From CAYHBO01 sp964354855 (GTDB lineage Bacteria > Babelota > Babeliae > Babelales > RVW-14): DNA of 51,319 nt. A program made the position numbers and the translations under genes. The DNA lies in NCBI GenBank assembly GCA_964354855.1, contig CAYHBO010000006.1, forward strand, positions 1 to 51,319. Direction: 5' to 3'. Under the pieces are notes generated by a model, which did not search any database, was not told the origin of the DNA, and was given only the letters and a program-made list of their open reading frames with translations. Of this stretch, positions 17,130 to 26,251 are shown piece by piece. Position 1 is the stretch's first letter. Every line of letters begins with the position of its first letter.

Positions 17130-17135
17130 ATTATA
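17130..17135 (-). promoter_or_regulatory. Perfect -10 hexamer close to the operon start
   Basis: TATAAT on the minus strand, 23 bp upstream of the ATG at 17107, without a recognisable -35 at 16-18 bp. It could be a second, weaker start site below the main promoter at 17159-17186. Confidence 0.35.
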
Positions 17136-17158
17136 CAATAAAAATAGTTAAGAAGAGC

Positions 17159-17186
17159 AGTATAGCAAGGCATAAAACCATTGCAA
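17159..17186 (-). promoter_or_regulatory. Sigma-70-type promoter of the four-gene exported-protein operon
   Basis: On the minus strand TTGCAA (17181-17186) and TATACT (17159-17164) are separated by 16 bp. A transcript would start near 17152 and have a leader of about 45 nt before the ATG at 17107. It separates this operon from uvrA, which ends at 17223 on the same strand. Confidence 0.65.
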
Positions 17187-17222
17187 CCACCCTTCCAGGT
17201 AATTAATTACAGAAATATTTTG

Positions 17223-19805
17223 TTATAAATAACGCTTCAGATAGCCTCCAGTAATGCTTTCTGGAACCTGGGCAACCTGCTCAGGCGTTCCCTGCGCCAC
17301 CACGAATCCACCAGCATCCCCACCCTCGGGACCAATGTCAATCAGATGATCCACACATTTAAGGACATCGAGGTTATGTTCGATCACAATCACCGAATTT
17401 CCACGATCAACGAGACGATTAAGTACCATCAGTAATTTATCGACATCGGCACTATGTAACCCGGTCGTCGGTTCATCAAGAATGTAGAGCGTATTTTTAT
17501 CGCGCTTTGAAAGCTCATTAACCAGTTTAATTCGTTGTGATTCACCACCTGAAAGCGTCAATGATGATTGTCCAAGTGATAAATAATCGAGACCAACATC
17601 ACACAACAAATCAAGCCGTTTTTTCATAGCTGAGAATGATGCGAAGAAATCACGCGCTTCTAGAACAGACATCGCCAAAATATCGGCAATATTTTTCTCT
17701 TTGAATCGAATTTCCAATGTTTGCTCATTGTAACGTTTTCCTTGGCAGGCTTTACAAATAACCACTACATCCTCAAGAAAATGCATGGAAACTTTTGTTT
17801 GTCCATCACCATTACACTCAAAACAGCGACCGTTAGCAACGTTAAAACTAAAACGACCTGCTTTATATCCACGCGCATTACTCTCAGGCAGGCTCGCAAA
17901 AAGATTTCTTATCTCATCAAAGATGCCAAGATAGGTAGCAGGATTAGAACGCGGCGTGCGACCAATCGGCGTTTGATCAACCATCACCACGTTTCTGATT
18001 AGCTCAACACCAATAATCTCTTCACACCCATGCATAGGAGAATACCCAAAGCTAAAGCGCTGCCGTAACGCAGGCGCCAACGTTTGCATCACTAAAGAAC
18101 TTTTTCCTGATCCAGAAACGCCTGACACCGCGGTAAGAATACCGAGGGGAAATGATACATCAATATTTTTTAAATTATTTAAACTCGCACCCTTGAGCGT
18201 CAAAAAACCTTGAGCTTCACGACGTTTAGCAGGTATAGCAATCGATCGCTTCCCTGATAAAAATGCTCCCGTTAATGAGTTTAGATTACGCGCTACTTCT
18301 TCTGGTGTTCCATAGGCGGTAACTTCTCCTCCAAGAATCCCTGCGGCAGGACCCATATCAATTAAATAATCAGCTTCTCTGATGGTATCCATGTCATGTT
18401 CAACGACAACCACGGTGTTTCCTTGATCGCGCAACAATTTAAGCGTATGCAACAGACGATCATTATCTCGTTGGTGTAACCCGATAGATGGCTCATCTAA
18501 AATATAAACAACACCACTCAACGAAGAACCAATCTGGGTGGCCAAACGAATACGTTGCCCTTCTCCACCAGAAAGTGTCCGCGCGGTGCGCTCAAGCGTC
18601 AAGTATGAAAGTCCAACATTATCTAAGAAGGCTAAACGACTGGTAATTTCTCGCACTAAAGGCATTGAAATCTCTGCTTGCTCACCTTCAAAGGTCATCA
18701 TCGTAAACAGGTTTAAGAGCTTATCGATAGACATGGTACAAAATTGATAAATATTTTTTTCCCAGATTTTTACTGCCAATGCATCATCATTCAACCGCAT
18801 ACCACGGCAATAACTACAGGTAGTATCACGCTGACGAAATTGACCAACCGCTAGCAAGCCACCAAAAGCATGTACCTCTTCCTGGCTTTCTTCACCATAG
18901 TCAGCCTTTGGTTGATACGTTTCAGCTTGATGCGTGAACCCAAGGCCGTGACAATTTACACAGGCCCCAATGGGAGAGTTAAAAGAAAAGAGGCGAGGTT
19001 CAAGTTCAGGAAATGATCGTACACAACTCACACAAATCCGGTGCGTTGAATAAAGTTCAGCCTTACCCTGTTCATCGATCACACCACAAAGCCCATTGTT
19101 AACCGAAAATGCTTTTTCTATAGCTTCTTGAAGGCGTTGCTTTTCGTCCTTGGTAACCTCAATTTTGTCGACAATAACACTGATGTCATGTTTATAGGTT
19201 TTTTGCATCGTTAAGGTTGTTTCAATTTCAGCAACATCTTTAAATCGATAATCTTTTCCATCGATCAAGAATCGATAAAATCCACGTTCAAAAAATTGCA
19301 CCAACGGGCGTTTAAACTCACCTTTTTTTTGGATCGCAATCGGAGCCGCAATGGTAACCACCTGACCGGTTAATTTTTCTAGCAACATTCGACTAATGCG
19401 CTCTGGTGACTCTGCAGCAATACGCCGATTGCACGATGGACAATGGGGTAAACCCACCCGCGCAAAGAGAACTCTAAGGTAATCATAAATTTCCGTAATC
19501 GTTCCCACGGTAGAACGAGGGTTATAGCCAACCGTCTTTTGTTCAATGGCTATAGCAGGACAAAGCCCTTCAATTTTTTCAACATCGGGACGCTTAGAAA
19601 TTCCTAAAAATTGTCGCGCATAGGATGAAAGTGATTCAACATATCGTCGTTGCCCCTCAGCATAAAGCGTATCAAGCGCTAATGAGCTCTTTCCTGAACC
19701 TGAAGGACCGGTAATCACCACTAATTTTTCTTTAGGGATATCAACGGTAATATTTTTAAGATTATGCTCTTTGGCCCCAATAATACGAATTTTTGCGTTA
19801 TCCAT
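17223..19805 (-). CDS. uvrA: Excinuclease ABC subunit A, short form
   Basis: UvrA, 860 residues, is the damage-recognition ATPase of nucleotide excision repair. Two ABC modules are visible: GPSGSGKSS (about 33-41) with LSGGEGQRIRL, and GVSGSGKSS with LSGGESQRIKL. Zinc-binding Cys pairs CPSCNRR, CVSC...CVNCHGLG, CSYCRGMRL and CFECNGDG...CKACQGKR are present. It is about 80 residues shorter than E. coli UvrA (940). The loss is mainly between GACVNCHGLG and CSYCRG, where only about 45 residues remain instead of about 110. Catalytic motifs are intact, so it should be functional. GGAG lies 8 bp upstream of the ATG. A promoter could not be assigned. Confidence 0.96.
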   Translation of the reverse strand: MDNAKIRIIGAKEHNLKNITVDIPKEKLVVITGPSGSGKSSLALDTLYAEGQRRYVESLSSYARQFLGISKRPDVEKIEGLCPAIAIEQKTVGYNPRSTVGTITEIYDYLRVLFARVGLPHCPSCNRRIAAESPERISRMLLEKLTGQVVTIAAPIAIQKKGEFKRPLVQFFERGFYRFLIDGKDYRFKDVAEIETTLTMQKTYKHDISVIVDKIEVTKDEKQRLQEAIEKAFSVNNGLCGVIDEQGKAELYSTHRICVSCVRSFPELEPRLFSFNSPIGACVNCHGLGFTHQAETYQPKADYGEESQEEVHAFGGLLAVGQFRQRDTTCSYCRGMRLNDDALAVKIWEKNIYQFCTMSIDKLLNLFTMMTFEGEQAEISMPLVREITSRLAFLDNVGLSYLTLERTARTLSGGEGQRIRLATQIGSSLSGVVYILDEPSIGLHQRDNDRLLHTLKLLRDQGNTVVVVEHDMDTIREADYLIDMGPAAGILGGEVTAYGTPEEVARNLNSLTGAFLSGKRSIAIPAKRREAQGFLTLKGASLNNLKNIDVSFPLGILTAVSGVSGSGKSSLVMQTLAPALRQRFSFGYSPMHGCEEIIGVELIRNVVMVDQTPIGRTPRSNPATYLGIFDEIRNLFASLPESNARGYKAGRFSFNVANGRCFECNGDGQTKVSMHFLEDVVVICKACQGKRYNEQTLEIRFKEKNIADILAMSVLEARDFFASFSAMKKRLDLLCDVGLDYLSLGQSSLTLSGGESQRIKLVNELSKRDKNTLYILDEPTTGLHSADVDKLLMVLNRLVDRGNSVIVIEHNLDVLKCVDHLIDIGPEGGDAGGFVVAQGTPEQVAQVPESITGGYLKRYL

Positions 19806-19898
19806 GTAAAACTCCGTACATCATGTAAGTTATCAAAATATTCATAAAGACAATGAGCATAGGGGAACTTATGACCGATGACAAGCGGCAATAACCAT

Positions 19899-19927
19899 AA
19901 AAAGAAAGCCCCCGATTTCTCAAGGGC
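19899..19927 (-). terminator. Rho-independent terminator of the outer-membrane protein gene
   Basis: Read on the minus strand, GCCCTTGA and TCGGGGGC form an 8-bp stem (two G-U pairs) closed by a GAAA tetraloop, followed by TTTCTTTTT. It lies 30 bp after the stop codon at 19958, and separates this gene from uvrA. Confidence 0.85.
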
Positions 19928-19957
19928 CCCTCTTCATTACCACAACGTGGTTATATA

Positions 19958-21862
19958 CTAGAACGAATAATTTATCATTGAATACAAGGTAAATGTTTTT
20001 GGCACATTTTGCCCAGAAAACGTGTATTCCATACCCAAGCGCCAACGTGAACCAAGGTCAAACTGGTGCGACCACTCCAACCCAGCCTTATGCTCAATCT
20101 GAGAGGTATTTTTTTCAAACACGGTTGGATCCCAATCATCATCATTCAAGAAGGTTGCACTGTCACGAAACTTAGCTCTAAAGTCATAATAAAGATCTAT
20201 AAAAGAGCGTCTGAATGGTATTTTCTCAAAAATATTACCGACACGAATATTAAACTCTGGCCCTTTGGAAAGTTTAAGATCGGCAATATCATCACCTAAA
20301 TTTTTAATGCTCGTATTAAACTCCGAAAAACTTTTACCGTTAGCAAGTTGGATACGATGAGCAAATGGAATATTAATCCCAAGATCATCAAGATACTGTT
20401 GTTGTGCAGAATTATTAGTCGCCGTAATAAAGTGAGGAACCCGTCTTTGCACATTCGCTGAGGAAGAAAGCGTTGCTTGTAAAAAAAGATGCGGATTAAA
20501 ATATGAATGTTTATGCATGACCACTAAACTCCATAACGACCCTTCAAAGAATCCACCATTACCTAGTTCAGGAGCCCACAATTTATGCATCGACATTTTT
20601 TGCGCCGTTGGCACCAAGAAGCGTAATCCAAACATCAAGCTATCCACTTTATTGGTATGAGCGATCGCTTGAACAAAGAAGGTAACGTCACCTAAACCGG
20701 TAGAACTACCACCATACTCTTTAAAGCCCTTAGAAGTAAAAACATCTTTAAGAAATTTTGACATATCTTGCCCATAACGTTGAGAAAATGCTGCACCTTT
20801 ATCTGGTCGCGTTTCTAACAAACCACCAGCGGTGATTGTTGGCGATCCAGCAAGCTTTCCATCAAGTGCATCAAATTGTTCACTGATAATATTTTGATCG
20901 GCAAAGAATACCCGTAAGCGATTTTTTTTATAAACAATAGGACACTGAAAACCTGCAACCACATGGTTTCTCCATAAGTAGCGTGAATAATCAAGGCTTA
21001 TACCCCACGATTCAGATTGTCCCAAGAAACTAATTTGTTTGTCTGCAAGAATGGCAAGATAAAGAGGATTCGTCGTATTTGCAGTATTCGATAAGGGATC
21101 AATACCAGGCTCAACGGGAATTATTGCTGTCGCAGGAAAAACAGGTGAATTCAAATTAAGATTTGGTGCATTAAGATACGGCGCCTGATTAACATACGGC
21201 GTAAAATTCAATGCGACTAACTTACTCGCAAGCAAAATATCCTGTACGCGAATGGGAGCTTCTCCAAACGAAAGTCGTGTAATATCACCATTCGTACCAT
21301 CAGATCCATAGCCATCAGTCGCATACGAGAACCAACCGGTAGCAGTAAGATAGTTTGTTTTAGGAACATACGTTGCATAAGTCGGCAAAGCAACCGATCG
21401 ATAAAGATCTGCATAAGCCCCTGAACTTACCTCTTCTCGAACTTTTTCTTGACGCTCATTTAACCACAGTCGTAACAGTTCAGTGCTAAGTTTCCGCTCA
21501 CCATCAACACGCAACCCGTGCTCTGCATCGCGTTGTCGACGTTGTACATACGCCCCTTCTAGCTGAGCAAGACGATCTTCTTTGTGTTGCTGAGCGTCAT
21601 CTTCTGCCTCATGTTTTTTTAAGATAGCCTCATCTTTTCTTGCTTCTGCTTTATATACCGTAAGCACTTCAGGTTGAGCTTTTACTTGTTTTTGCTTTTT
21701 CTTTCCCTTACGTTTTTGACCCTTTTTCTTTGTGCCAAACTCTTCAACATACTCAATATCTTCATCATCAGACCACGGAATAGCTTGCTGTACCGATACC
21801 GGTATGATGCTACCAGCAATCAGAACAAACAATAAGATCCTTAGTCGTAGAGTTTTTATCAT
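19958..21862 (-). CDS. Outer-membrane beta-barrel protein
   Basis: A 634-residue protein with a signal peptide (about residues 1-26, ending near SVQQA). An acidic patch (DDEDIEYVEE) and a strongly basic segment (KKKGQKRKGKKKQKQ, about residues 46-62) follow, then a charged helical stretch to about residue 150. The rest has alternating aromatic/polar strands typical of a barrel. It ends FTLYSMINYSF; a terminal Phe is the usual recognition signal for BAM-assembled proteins. No specific family is recognised. AGGAAAG lies upstream of the ATG. It follows the 1419-residue beta-helix gene by 19 bp on the same strand and is probably co-transcribed with it. Confidence 0.8.
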   Translation of the reverse strand: MIKTLRLRILLFVLIAGSIIPVSVQQAIPWSDDEDIEYVEEFGTKKKGQKRKGKKKQKQVKAQPEVLTVYKAEARKDEAILKKHEAEDDAQQHKEDRLAQLEGAYVQRRQRDAEHGLRVDGERKLSTELLRLWLNERQEKVREEVSSGAYADLYRSVALPTYATYVPKTNYLTATGWFSYATDGYGSDGTNGDITRLSFGEAPIRVQDILLASKLVALNFTPYVNQAPYLNAPNLNLNSPVFPATAIIPVEPGIDPLSNTANTTNPLYLAILADKQISFLGQSESWGISLDYSRYLWRNHVVAGFQCPIVYKKNRLRVFFADQNIISEQFDALDGKLAGSPTITAGGLLETRPDKGAAFSQRYGQDMSKFLKDVFTSKGFKEYGGSSTGLGDVTFFVQAIAHTNKVDSLMFGLRFLVPTAQKMSMHKLWAPELGNGGFFEGSLWSLVVMHKHSYFNPHLFLQATLSSSANVQRRVPHFITATNNSAQQQYLDDLGINIPFAHRIQLANGKSFSEFNTSIKNLGDDIADLKLSKGPEFNIRVGNIFEKIPFRRSFIDLYYDFRAKFRDSATFLNDDDWDPTVFEKNTSQIEHKAGLEWSHQFDLGSRWRLGMEYTFSGQNVPKTFTLYSMINYSF

Positions 21863-21881
21863 GGTCTTTCCTCATTTATAA

Positions 21882-24800
21882 TTAAGAACGTGTCCCGTTT
21901 GGAAAAATAATAAAGTTTGTCGTTCCATTTTTGCCATAAATATTTCCAAAATTAGCAGGATCTCTCTGATTATTATTCTCGGATAATAAAATATCTCCAG
22001 TTTTTAACGTCACACTAACCCCGTTATGCGTTCTCACCGTAGGTAAGCCGGTATCAGCGGCAATATACTGAATAGCCACCGGTAAATTCTGATTAGTGCT
22101 TATTAATTGTTTTGCAAGATTATACATGGTCATTGATTGATTAATCAGTACAGCATTTGTCTGCGGTTGCAATAACCCAGCAAACCCTGAATAACCAGAG
22201 CCACCTGATTTAAGCGTTACCTGTCCTGGAATATCGACAAATTCCACCGACCCTTGACCACTAATCTGTACCGGTTCAAGATCAAGCAAGAATGGCAATT
22301 CTGTTCTCGTAGCTGCAGATAAGAAATTCGGCCCTAAAACTAATCGACCACCTAATCCAATGTAAAGCGATGAGTTACCAGTAAAGGTAAGCCCGCGCAC
22401 GTTCCCTTTAGTTAGCAAGGAACCATCAAGCAGTTTTGCATTAGGGGACCCTTCATTATTAAATTCAACATACCCATTGGCACGTATCGTTAATTTTCCA
22501 TCTCGTTCAAAGACCCAGGTAGTATTGCCAAATCCGGTAACAAACCGAGCACTTGCAGAATCTGGCATACTCATTGATTCAGCTTGTGCTTTAAGAAAAT
22601 TAAGAATATCGACATTCGGAAATGGAACTCCAGCTCGAATTTCTCCCGATGAGCGAACCTCAACAAGAATATCATCAGGAGTTTGTGTAATTGTTTTAAA
22701 AGCAACTGCTCCTGTTGACGTTGAATAGGTTGTTCCGTTAGGCGCAATAATCAAACTCCCAAAATTATTCATATCTATCGAGGCGCCACCATCAACAAAC
22801 ACCGTGCCAACTCCAGAGATGTATCCCTTAGGTTGAGTTACTGAAGTTATTTTACCTGCAGAGTTTCGTGCTACAACAGGACTTTTCATCATGAGAACAG
22901 CTCGATCAAACAAACCTAATGCTGCACGACCTGTAACTCCGGTAACAACTTGCGTACGTGTCGGCGCATCATTCTGTACCGTTGTTTGACCATCTAAATG
23001 AATCTCTGATCCATTACCAAGAATAACTTTTCCTCTGCCTTTAAAAATAAGCGAAGAATTTTGAGGAATATTAATAAAAGTATTATCAGTAAATTCAACA
23101 ACTGGCGTCATACCGGAATCAACAAAATTAAAGGTTAGCGCGCATGGAGCAGCATCATCAAAATTCAACGTACCGTTCCCAATCGTTATTTGTCCGGTAA
23201 CATTAATAACATTACTAAGCCCCTGCACATTAATCACATGTAATGGATTTTTACCGCCAACTAACGTCATAGATGCTCCAACGGCTTGATTAATCGTTGT
23301 TGCATTCATCAGAAGATTAAAGCCTCGCGTTACATCATTTGAAAATTCATTCACCGTACATCGTAAGAAACGACGACTTTCAATGAATGGTGATAACTGA
23401 CTATTATGAAGCATTGTAACAACCATATCTTTATAGTCTGGCGCAGTATAACCACCAACAGGATTAACCAACTGTCGCGTCAGCATCGTTTCTGAATGTG
23501 TCGTCCCATCGCCATCGAGTGCTCTTATCGGCAATGATGAACCATTTGCCGGTTTTAATTTATGATGATTAGTTAATTTTTGTTGTTTATCATTAGCAGT
23601 CTTACGTTCCTCTTTCAAGGCAATAGCAGATTTTGCTTTTTTACCTGTTATTGTATGTTGTAACAACTTACGTTGAGCATCACGCATTCTAATAAACGCC
23701 GAAGTTGGACGTCGTACAGCCACATTGCCAGCCCGAGCAAATCCAGCATCAATGCTTCCTTCAATCGTTTTTAAATCATCTATATCGGTCAAGATACTCG
23801 TTTGTTTTATAGGATTTCCTGATATCAAAAGACGACGAGCTCTTACAAAAGAATTAATATCAATAACAAACGAATTAACATTGCTGTTAACTAATTCCAG
23901 ATTTGCATCATCAAAAATAATACCTGCAATGGCACTACTTCCACCAACCGCTCCACTTAAATAAATACCGGGATCTCCATTCAATCCAAGCTGGTAAGGA
24001 TTTGATGCAACACCACTCTGCACCGTTACACCATTTTCAACGGTCAAACTTCCATTATTAATCATATGACGAATATTCAACACGTTCTGCTCGGCAATCC
24101 CCAAAAATGAGATACTTCCATAAAGAGTTAACCCATCAGCGGTAAAAACAAGTTCATTTGATAAATATTCAAGATCAAAATTCATCTTTGTGTCACGATC
24201 AACATTAAATGCAGAATTACCTGCAAGCACAATCGAGACATTTGTTGGAACTGTATTTGGTACTGTTGTCGTACTTCCCGGAGTTAACGCATTTGTCAGA
24301 CGTCGATTAGCAAAATCCATAAATCCTAATCCTGAGAATTCAATATCTTCTAACATAAGAGAATTTTGAGATCCAAGATTAAAGATACGAAGTTGCGATG
24401 CCAATGAATCACGCGGATCTTCAAGTAAGTCAGGATGTCTAGAAACAACCACTCCTTGAATAACATATTCAACAGGCTTATCCGGTAAATTAAAACTAAA
24501 TCGTTTTCGACCTGTAAGCCCACGTACTTTGAAAATGTTATTAGGCCCCTCAACATGAATAATACCAGGACCACGTACAGGATTTGGCGGTTGATTAACT
24601 TCCTGCCCGGTAAATACAATGTCTTCCGTTAACTCAAAAGAAACATTCGTACCGATATTTAAACAAGCATTTCCAGATACTTCAAGCGTACTACCATTAA
24701 GTCGCGTCAATGTAATATTTTTTAATCTTACGGCAGAATCACGACTCACAATAAATTGAGGCAATGGATTTCCAGACTGATCAATCGCCTGCGTAAAGGT

Positions 24801-26141
24801 AATACTTGCACCCTGACCATCAATGGTAATTGGACTACTGCATGAACCACCGGCAATAATCATCTGTTGGTTAGGCCCAATAATTGCATTCCCCGTTAAC
24901 GTAATATCACACGTTATCTGAGCACCAACTAGCGCTCCAGAGGCACCAGAAGCAATCATTGATGAATCAGATACTTCGCGAATACGACAATCACCAGATA
25001 GCACAAGATTCCCTGTCGCAACGTCTGTATCAACATTCGTTTGGGTATACACATGATTAACAAAGATGGTTTGAGGACAACGTAACTCCCCTGCGGGCGG
25101 CGTCGTGTTACAAGCATTTGATGCAAAAACATCCAACCATAAACAACTATTAACGGTAAGAACCCCAGTATCATCACCAGCCCCGTCCATAAATGTCCAA
25201 ATCAAATCTTTTAATAAGAACGTACATTCTGCATCAATATACATTCTGCCACGGGATGTAGTCATATTTCCACCGGTCACTTCAAAGAAAGAATTGGTTG
25301 CCCGAATGGATGATGTATTACTACCAAAAATAAATGATCCGGTTGAACTATCACCATGTAAACCAGTCACCGTTACATTATCTAAAGATACGGTAACCCC
25401 TGGATTAATATGGAAGTGCCCATGTGTCAAGTCAATAACACTGCCATCACCATTGATACTGGTATCAGAAGAGAAGGTCCAGGTACCATCTACAACAATA
25501 TCCCCATGTAAAGCTAAGTCTGTTGCATTCATAAGGGTGATATTACCAGTCAATGTTGAATTACTTCCCCCAAGATTAAGCCTATATCCTTGAAAATCTA
25601 CAATGCCTGAGCCATTAATATTAACATTATCAGCAAGTGTTAATTCATTCCCAAGATTAAGCATCCCACCGTTAAGATCAATACTTTTATTAAGCGTACT
25701 TTGAATTGCTATTGTTAACTCTGAATCAGTGTCAGCTAAGGTAATATTATAGGTTAAAATAGGCTGCCCATAGAGATAATTACGACACGACTGAACACGG
25801 ATTTCATCAATTACTGTGCCTGATTCTACGCGAGCAACATTACAACCATTAAGTTTAATAATACTTGCTCCAGTCGAATCAAAAACCCCAAGCATCTCAA
25901 CAGCTAAATTATCAAAATTAATGATCCCATAATTCATGCTAATAGGATGCCCCGTAATAGATGACGAGCTGTCACCTTTTAACGTCCCATCTATCACAAG
26001 ATTCGATGATCCAACATTGAATGTTGCTCCTGCCGCAATCTTTAAGGTCGAATCTTGACTCCCAAAATTAATACCAGCCTTAATCGATGATGCAAAAACA
26101 ACAAAACCACTACAAAATAAAAGACTAAAAAGCTTCTTCAT
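21882..26141 (-). CDS. Giant exported beta-helix surface protein
   Basis: A 1419-residue protein with a signal peptide (MKKLFSLLFCSGFVVFASSIKA). The mature chain is rich in Gly, Asn, Ser, Thr, Ile and Val, with many short strand-turn repeats such as GSSNLVIDGTL, LTLADNVNINGSG and TFINIPQNSSLIFKG. This is the signature of a right-handed beta-helix adhesin or passenger. A basic, helical interruption at about residues 815-880 (RMRDAQRKLLQ, KEERKTANDKQQK) splits it into two halves. The C-terminus (IIFPNGTRS) lacks a barrel and a terminal aromatic, so it is not a classic autotransporter; the adjacent barrel gene might fill that role. I start at ATG 26141; 20 residues of open frame upstream would bury the signal peptide. 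No family name can be assigned. Confidence 0.78.
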   Translation of the reverse strand: MKKLFSLLFCSGFVVFASSIKAGINFGSQDSTLKIAAGATFNVGSSNLVIDGTLKGDSSSSITGHPISMNYGIINFDNLAVEMLGVFDSTGASIIKLNGCNVARVESGTVIDEIRVQSCRNYLYGQPILTYNITLADTDSELTIAIQSTLNKSIDLNGGMLNLGNELTLADNVNINGSGIVDFQGYRLNLGGSNSTLTGNITLMNATDLALHGDIVVDGTWTFSSDTSINGDGSVIDLTHGHFHINPGVTVSLDNVTVTGLHGDSSTGSFIFGSNTSSIRATNSFFEVTGGNMTTSRGRMYIDAECTFLLKDLIWTFMDGAGDDTGVLTVNSCLWLDVFASNACNTTPPAGELRCPQTIFVNHVYTQTNVDTDVATGNLVLSGDCRIREVSDSSMIASGASGALVGAQITCDITLTGNAIIGPNQQMIIAGGSCSSPITIDGQGASITFTQAIDQSGNPLPQFIVSRDSAVRLKNITLTRLNGSTLEVSGNACLNIGTNVSFELTEDIVFTGQEVNQPPNPVRGPGIIHVEGPNNIFKVRGLTGRKRFSFNLPDKPVEYVIQGVVVSRHPDLLEDPRDSLASQLRIFNLGSQNSLMLEDIEFSGLGFMDFANRRLTNALTPGSTTTVPNTVPTNVSIVLAGNSAFNVDRDTKMNFDLEYLSNELVFTADGLTLYGSISFLGIAEQNVLNIRHMINNGSLTVENGVTVQSGVASNPYQLGLNGDPGIYLSGAVGGSSAIAGIIFDDANLELVNSNVNSFVIDINSFVRARRLLISGNPIKQTSILTDIDDLKTIEGSIDAGFARAGNVAVRRPTSAFIRMRDAQRKLLQHTITGKKAKSAIALKEERKTANDKQQKLTNHHKLKPANGSSLPIRALDGDGTTHSETMLTRQLVNPVGGYTAPDYKDMVVTMLHNSQLSPFIESRRFLRCTVNEFSNDVTRGFNLLMNATTINQAVGASMTLVGGKNPLHVINVQGLSNVINVTGQITIGNGTLNFDDAAPCALTFNFVDSGMTPVVEFTDNTFINIPQNSSLIFKGRGKVILGNGSEIHLDGQTTVQNDAPTRTQVVTGVTGRAALGLFDRAVLMMKSPVVARNSAGKITSVTQPKGYISGVGTVFVDGGASIDMNNFGSLIIAPNGTTYSTSTGAVAFKTITQTPDDILVEVRSSGEIRAGVPFPNVDILNFLKAQAESMSMPDSASARFVTGFGNTTWVFERDGKLTIRANGYVEFNNEGSPNAKLLDGSLLTKGNVRGLTFTGNSSLYIGLGGRLVLGPNFLSAATRTELPFLLDLEPVQISGQGSVEFVDIPGQVTLKSGGSGYSGFAGLLQPQTNAVLINQSMTMYNLAKQLISTNQNLPVAIQYIAADTGLPTVRTHNGVSVTLKTGDILLSENNNQRDPANFGNIYGKNGTTNFIIFPNGTRS

Positions 26142-26251
26142 TCTCTCTCGTTCTCCCTTTATTTTCATCAAAATGCTTTTTAAATGCAGAAAGCATAACA
26201 AATTGATTTTAGTCAGCTCATCTCGCTTTGTAAAGAGACGAACAAAGAAGA

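Noticed and set aside
25105..25593. 162-codon plus-strand open frame
   Set aside because: It is antisense to the beta-helix gene, has no ribosome binding site, and arises from the Thr/Asn/Gly-rich repeats of the true gene.
26202..26251. Possible terminator between ldh and the beta-helix gene
   Set aside because: Only a 6-bp stem (CTTTGT/ACAAAG) with no following T-run.
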